Positions 5,515-9,321 of a stretch of DNA of 9,321 nucleotides are shown here, piece by piece. The notes below the pieces were generated by a model. The model saw only the letters and a list, made by a program, of their open reading frames with translations. It made no database searches and was not told the origin of the DNA. The position numbers and the translations under genes are program-made. The stretch's first letter is position 1. Every line of letters starts with the position of its first letter. This DNA comes from DATEOR01 sp046734455. Its GTDB lineage: Bacteria > Actinomycetota > Thermoleophilia > Gaiellales > Gaiellaceae. The DNA is taken from NCBI GenBank assembly GCA_046734455.1, contig JBKPRJ010000069.1:1-9321 (forward strand), read 5' to 3'.

Positions 5515-6803
5515 GGGTGGATGCCGCGCGCCTCGAGGGCCTCGGCGACCTCGCGGATGCTGGTGACGAGGGCCGCGCGCCGGAAGGGGAGCCCCTCGCT
5601 CTCCGAGAGATCCCAGACGCGGCTGAGCGCGTCGCCCATGAGGTCGGCCAGGCGCGAGCGGATCTCGTCGGGGCCCCAGAAGAGGCGCTGGATGTCCTGC
5701 ACCCACTCGAAGTAGGACACCGCGACGCCGCCCGCATTCGTGAGGATGTCCGGCAGGACTGGGATCCCGCGCTGGGCGAGGATCTCGTCCCCGTCGAGGG
5801 ATGTCGGCCCGTTCGCGCCTTCGGCGACGAGCGTGGTCTCCAGTCGGCCCGCGTTCGCCGCGGTCACCTGGTTCTCCGTCGCGGCGAGGACGAGGACGTC
5901 GCACGGAAGCTCGAGGAGCTCGGTATTGGAGACGTCCTTCGAGCCGGGGAAGCCGGCGATTCCGTCGTGCTCCGCGCGCCACTCGTCAAGGGCCTTCAGA
6001 TCGATCCCGCGCTCGTCGTGAACCCCGCCTGCGATGTCGGAGACCGCGATCACCCGGGCTCCCCGCAGCGCGAGCTCGTGCGCCGCGACTGCGCCCACCT
6101 TGCCGAAGCCCTGGACGACGCAGCTCGAACCGGCGAGCGAGCGGCCGAGCCGGCCCACGGCCTCCTCCACGACCATGACGACGCCGATTCCCGTCGCCTC
6201 GGGCCGGAGGATGCTCCCGCCGACCGAAAGCGGCTTGCCCGTCACGATCTCCGGCACGGCGTGGCCGACCTGCATGGAATACGTGTCCATCATCCAGGCC
6301 ATCGTCTGCTCGTCGGTGGCCATGTCGGGCGCGGGGATGTCGCGCTGGGGGCCGATGATCGGCAGGAGCTCCGCGGTGAACCGGCGCGTCAGGCGCTCGA
6401 GCTCGCCGCGCGAGAGATTGCGCGGGTTGCAGCGCACGCCACCCTTCGCGCCGCCATAGGGCAGGCGCAGGAGCGCGGTTTTCCAGGTCATCCACATCGC
6501 GAGCGCGGCGCACTCGCCGAGCGTCACCGCCTTGTCGTAGCGAATGCCGCCCTTTGTCGGCCCGAGCACGCTCGAGTGCTGGACGCGGTAACCCGGGTAG
6601 ACGCCGAGCGACCCGTCGTCGAGGCGCACGGGAATGGACGTCGCGAGCGCGCGCTCCGGGTAGCGAAGCACCTCGGCGACGAACGGGTCGATCCCCGCGT
6701 TCGGGAGCGCGCCGTCGAACTGGCCGATCGCCTGCCGGAAAAGTGGGTCGTCGAGCTCGGGAGGGAGCTCGCCGCGCCGGGTCGTGGCGGGCTCGGTCGC
6801 CAT
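5511..6803 (-). CDS. gdhA: Glutamate dehydrogenase (Glu/Leu/Phe/Val dehydrogenase family)
   Basis: The enzyme interconverts L-glutamate with 2-oxoglutarate and ammonia using NAD(P)H, joining carbon and nitrogen metabolism. The 430-residue length is that of hexameric bacterial enzymes. The substrate domain shows YRVQHSSVLGPTKGGIRY (residues 72-89), LPYGGAKGGV with the catalytic Lys120, and DIPAPDMATDEQTMAWMMD with the proton-shuttle Asp160. The Rossmann domain has the nucleotide loop GFGKVG (232-237), an Asp at 256 (VSDIAGG), and the late GANGPTS and PDILTNAGGV motifs. The family also contains leucine, phenylalanine and valine dehydrogenases; the ~430 length and the GPTKGGIR and KGG motifs favour glutamate. 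The cofactor preference is not decided. The ATG at 6803 follows the permease stop by 19 bases without a clear Shine-Dalgarno sequence. The gene lies in an operon with an amidase and a permease. Confidence 0.93.
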   Translation of the reverse strand: MATEPATTRRGELPPELDDPLFRQAIGQFDGALPNAGIDPFVAEVLRYPERALATSIPVRLDDGSLGVYPGYRVQHSSVLGPTKGGIRYDKAVTLGECAALAMWMTWKTALLRLPYGGAKGGVRCNPRNLSRGELERLTRRFTAELLPIIGPQRDIPAPDMATDEQTMAWMMDTYSMQVGHAVPEIVTGKPLSVGGSILRPEATGIGVVMVVEEAVGRLGRSLAGSSCVVQGFGKVGAVAAHELALRGARVIAVSDIAGGVHDERGIDLKALDEWRAEHDGIAGFPGSKDVSNTELLELPCDVLVLAATENQVTAANAGRLETTLVAEGANGPTSLDGDEILAQRGIPVLPDILTNAGGVAVSYFEWVQDIQRLFWGPDEIRSRLADLMGDALSRVWDLSESEGLPFRRAALVTSIREVAEALEARGIHP

Positions 6804-6822
6804 GCACCCAGTCTATGCGGGT

Positions 6823-8301
6823 CTACGCGTCCCTACGTGCACCCTCCTCGTCCGGCCCGATGCCCTCGGCTTCTGCGAGCCCGAGCCCGATCCGGCGCGC
6901 GAGCCCGGGATAGACGAGCGCGATCAGGATCCCGAGCAGGAGCCAGCCGCCGACCATGATCGGGAAGTTGTCGTACGGGTAGGCCGGGCGCGGCCAGACG
7001 TTCTTGTAGATGACGTAGACGAGCGCCGCGATGGCGAGGATCGGGACGACCACACGCCAGACCGCCTCGCGCCGGCCGAGGTGGAGGAACCTCATCGCGC
7101 CGAGGTTCACGACGATGTAGGCGACCAGCATGCTGAGGACGCCGATCGTCCCCATGTAGAAGAACACGTTGACGGACGTCGTCCCGTTGATGCGCAGCGT
7201 GACGCCGACGATGAGGGCGAAGAGCATCACGACTGCGAGTGAGACGATCGGCGCTCCGGTTCTCCGCGAGGTGTCGCCGAGCCGCGTCGTCACGAAGCCG
7301 TCCCGGCCGAGCGCGAAGAGGAGCCTCGCGGCGCCGACCGCGCAGCCGAGCCCGCTCGCGAACGCGCTCAACATGGCGCCGAAGTTGATCGCGTCGGCCA
7401 TGCCGTCTCCGACGTAGGCGTGGGAGAGGTCGTCGAGTGGTGCGTCGGAGCCCGAGAACGCGTCGATGCCGGCCTGGTCGAGCCCGAACCCGAGCGACTG
7501 CGCGAGCATGACGATCGTGTAGAAGATGCCGCAGAAGCCGACGGCGACTGCGATGGCCAGCGGCACGTTCCGTCGGGGGTTGTTCGTCTCCTCGCCGAGA
7601 GCCGCGGCGCCCTCGAACCCGCCGAAGGAGAGGAAGCCGAAGACCGACGCGAACGCGACCGCGCTCAACCCGACTCCCTCAGCCGGGACGAACGGCTTGA
7701 GCGTGAAGTCCTGGCCGTTGGGCGCGGAGCCGTCGATCACCTTCACGTAGATGACGATGATCAGGATGGTCACGAGCGCCACCGAGATCGCCTCGAAGCC
7801 GAGCAGCGAGCGCGTCACGGCCTTGATGTCGTTGTAGGCGAAGAGCCAGATGAGCGCGGCCGCGACGAGGGAGATGATCACCCAGTCAGGGTTGTCCCAC
7901 ACGCCGATTCCGCTGAAGAAGGACTCGCCGAAGAGCCCGATCTCGGCGAAGTTGGCCGCAAGGAAGGCGGAATAGGTGCCAAGCAGCGCCCAGCACGCGA
8001 AGAAGCCGACCCGTGGGCCGAGCGTCACGCCCGCGAGCACGTAAGCGGAGCCCGCGTGGTTGAAGTAGCTCGTCAACCGGATGAACGAATACGAGACGAG
8101 CGCGATCGCAACCGAGGCCAGGAGGAAGGCCAGGGGGACCGCGCGCCCGATGATGCCCGCCGGCGCCACGCCGTTCAGGGCCATGGCGGCAGTCGGAGCC
8201 ATGATCCCGATCGAGATGGCAAACGCCTCCCAGACCCGCAGCTCCCGCCGCAGCACTCCGCGTGGCCGTTCAACCGCTACCGGCTCCGCAACGTCGCTCA
8301 T
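6823..8301 (-). CDS. APC-family amino acid/polyamine permease
   Basis: The product (492 residues from ATG 8301) is a polytopic membrane protein of the amino acid-polyamine-organocation superfamily, which imports amino acids, amines or related solutes by proton or sodium symport or exchange. About 12 hydrophobic segments can be counted. The first carries the broken-helix motif (IMAPTAAMALNGVAPAG, about 33-50) and the sixth the typical FLSFGGFEGAAALGEET (about 223-239), followed by NNPRRNVPLAI. The tail after the last segment is short and charged. The start is ambiguous: ATG 8307 lies only 3 bases after GGAGG and overlaps the amidase stop, whereas ATG 8301 has 9 bases and is preferred; the difference is two residues. 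The substrate is unknown. Being sandwiched between an amidase gene and a glutamate dehydrogenase gene suggests a nitrogen-rich solute. Confidence 0.9.
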   Translation of the reverse strand: MSDVAEPVAVERPRGVLRRELRVWEAFAISIGIMAPTAAMALNGVAPAGIIGRAVPLAFLLASVAIALVSYSFIRLTSYFNHAGSAYVLAGVTLGPRVGFFACWALLGTYSAFLAANFAEIGLFGESFFSGIGVWDNPDWVIISLVAAALIWLFAYNDIKAVTRSLLGFEAISVALVTILIIVIYVKVIDGSAPNGQDFTLKPFVPAEGVGLSAVAFASVFGFLSFGGFEGAAALGEETNNPRRNVPLAIAVAVGFCGIFYTIVMLAQSLGFGLDQAGIDAFSGSDAPLDDLSHAYVGDGMADAINFGAMLSAFASGLGCAVGAARLLFALGRDGFVTTRLGDTSRRTGAPIVSLAVVMLFALIVGVTLRINGTTSVNVFFYMGTIGVLSMLVAYIVVNLGAMRFLHLGRREAVWRVVVPILAIAALVYVIYKNVWPRPAYPYDNFPIMVGGWLLLGILIALVYPGLARRIGLGLAEAEGIGPDEEGARRDA

Positions 8302-8303
8302 CG

Positions 8304-9248
8304 TCATCTACCTCCTTCGAAGATCGCTTCCGGGATGAACGCGCCGACGACCCAGTTGGGCGCGTCGACGACTTCGTGGATCCGCAGGTCAGCGGCCACG
8401 CTTGTGACGGCGTAGGCCTCCTCGCGCTCCAGCCCGTACCGGTCGCCCAGGTGGGCGATCGCCGCGCGCACGGCATCGCGCGAAGCTTCCATCAGGTCTG
8501 GCCTGACCCCCGTGCAGACGTGGAAGCTCGTCTGCGCATCCTCCATCTGCGCACCGGCCGGCACGTGGAACTGCGGCGCCTCGATCGAGAAGTCGCGCCG
8601 CAGCGAGAGCCGGAGGATGACGTCCATCGCGGTCTCGATCGCCGTGCCGCAGACCTCCCCGTCGCCCTGCGCCGCATGGGTGTCGCCGAGCGAGAAGAGG
8701 GCTCCTTCGACGCCGACCGGAAGGAAGAGGCGTACGCCGGTGCGGAGGTGCTTGATGTCCATGTTCCCGCCGAACCGCGAGGGCGGGACGATGGAGTGCT
8801 CGCCCGGCTCGGGCATCGCGACACCGAGCGTCCCCGGAAAAGGCCGGTGCGGAAGCGTGATCCGCTCCCCGAAGCGCACCTTTCCCGCGGCCGCATCGAC
8901 CTCGGAGATGCGAAGCCACGGCTCGGGGAACTCGTCCGCGAGCAGCCCGAAGCCCGGGATGATCGCCGTCCACCCCCAGTCCTTGGCCTCGAACGAGAGC
9001 AGCTCGACCTCGAGGACGTCGCCCGGCTCGGCTCCCTTGACGAAGACGGGCCCACTGACCGGGTTCACGTGGCCGAAGTCGAGCTTCGCCACGTCCTCCA
9101 CTCCCGACTCCTTGTTGATCTGCTCGTCCGAGGCATCGCGGACGAAGAGCTGCACCGATTCGCCCGACTCGATTTCGAGGACGGGCTCGATCGAGTTGTC
9201 CCAGACGTAGTTGAACGCGTCCGCGGGAACGTCGTGGATGGACGCCAT
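8304..9248 (-). CDS. Acetamidase/formamidase family protein
   Basis: FmdA/AmdA enzymes hydrolyse short amides such as formamide or acetamide to the acid and ammonia; they are soluble, metal-dependent and use no Ser-based triad. The 314-residue product keeps the family landmarks: HVNPVSGPVFVKGAEPGDVL (residues 60-79) with the conserved His, GWTAIIPGFGLL (92-103), FGGNMDIKHLRTG (159-171) and LGDTHAAQGDGEVCGTAIE (187-205) with Asp189, His191 and Glu198, likely at the metal site. A region rich in acidic and aromatic residues follows. The length is that of the shorter (about 300-residue) members; the classic FmdA/AmdA enzymes are near 400. ATG 9248 is 14 bases after the stop of the upstream gene. 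A GGGAG lies within it but somewhat far away, and no better start is nearby. The amide substrate is not determined by sequence. Confidence 0.9.
   Translation of the reverse strand: MASIHDVPADAFNYVWDNSIEPVLEIESGESVQLFVRDASDEQINKESGVEDVAKLDFGHVNPVSGPVFVKGAEPGDVLEVELLSFEAKDWGWTAIIPGFGLLADEFPEPWLRISEVDAAAGKVRFGERITLPHRPFPGTLGVAMPEPGEHSIVPPSRFGGNMDIKHLRTGVRLFLPVGVEGALFSLGDTHAAQGDGEVCGTAIETAMDVILRLSLRRDFSIEAPQFHVPAGAQMEDAQTSFHVCTGVRPDLMEASRDAVRAAIAHLGDRYGLEREEAYAVTSVAADLRIHEVVDAPNWVVGAFIPEAIFEGGR
8311..8317 (-). promoter_or_regulatory. Strong Shine-Dalgarno sequence of the APC permease
   Basis: On the minus strand AAGGAGG lies inside the last codons of the amidase gene. It is 9 bases before ATG 8301 and 3 bases before ATG 8307, so it favours the inner start. 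It is the best ribosome-binding sequence seen in the operon and probably gives the permease efficient initiation beyond simple coupling to the amidase stop. Confidence 0.75.
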
Positions 9249-9262
9249 CTGCGGCGTGCAGC

Positions 9263-9321
9263 CTACTCCCGCTCGACGAGAAGGGTCAGGCCGCGGCGCT
9301 CGACGACACGCACCCTGTCTC
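9263..9321 (-). CDS. C-terminal end of an unidentified gene upstream in the operon (partial)
   Basis: One minus-strand frame is open from the window edge to a TAG at 9265-9263 and reads DRVRVVERRGLTLLVERE, 18 residues. The codon-like pattern and the 14-base distance to the acetamidase start suggest that it is the end of a real gene in the same operon. The amount visible is too small to identify a family, and the call could be wrong if it is intergenic sequence. Confidence 0.4.
   Translation of the reverse strand, partial: DRVRVVERRGLTLLVERE

Noticed and set aside
5517..6959. Plus-strand frame opposite glutamate dehydrogenase (480 residues)
   Set aside because: It is antisense to a gene with complete catalytic motifs and shows no domain, so it is a codon-bias shadow.
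7420..8415. Plus-strand frame opposite the permease (331 residues)
   Set aside because: It is rich in Asp, Glu, Arg and His, as expected for the reverse of hydrophobic codons, and antisense to a clear APC permease.
1..9321. CRISPR array, insertion-sequence ends, riboswitch or second attachment copy
   Set aside because: I saw no regularly spaced repeats, no transposase-like frame with terminal repeats, no leader-like gap before the genes in the window, and no second copy of the tRNA T-arm sequence.

Overview
The window looks like chromosomal DNA of a high-GC Gram-positive (Actinomycetota). The codons are strongly G/C-ending, the transaldolase is of the long ~370-residue type known from mycobacteria and their relatives, and the genes are packed with stop/start overlaps (ATGA, GTGA). 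My impression is a soil lineage such as Thermoleophilia (Gaiellales/Solirubrobacterales), but that is family-level recognition and not a measured placement.

Left block, 1-2540, all on the + strand: the 3' part of a universal-stress-protein-like gene, an 80-residue protein of unknown function, a stand-alone PrmC/HemK-type methyltransferase coupled to it by an ATGA overlap, and a transaldolase gene (tal) broken by a one-base deletion near 1564-1568. This block is visibly less GC-rich than the rest.

Junction, 2541-2972: no intact gene, but a decayed 3' remnant of a recombinase-like gene can be read. It has at least three stop codons and one frameshift, and its last codons run into an initiator tRNA-fMet gene (2899-2972, minus strand). 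This is the layout expected where an integrated element abuts the 3' end of a tRNA gene, so the left block may lie in an old genomic island or beside one.

Middle block, 3001-4250, + strand: a small single-pass membrane protein with a coiled-coil-like tail, overlapped (GTGA) by a Ppx/GppA exopolyphosphatase gene. The phosphatase gene converges on the next block, and both share the palindrome CTAG as stop codon.

Right block, 9321-4247, minus strand, read right to left: the last codons of an unidentified gene, an acetamidase/formamidase, an APC-family permease, a glutamate dehydrogenase, a two-CBS-domain protein and an alpha/beta hydrolase. Gaps are at most 19 bases and several genes overlap, so this is very probably one operon. 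A plausible theme is nitrogen salvage: a permease brings in an amine, amino acid or amide, the amidase frees ammonia, and glutamate dehydrogenase links ammonia to glutamate. The CBS protein could be an energy or nucleotide sensor. The hydrolase's substrate cannot be inferred. I saw no CRISPR array, intact insertion sequence, rRNA or riboswitch, and no convincing new multi-gene system. The most interesting parts are the recombinase/tRNA junction and the amidase-permease-dehydrogenase-CBS operon.
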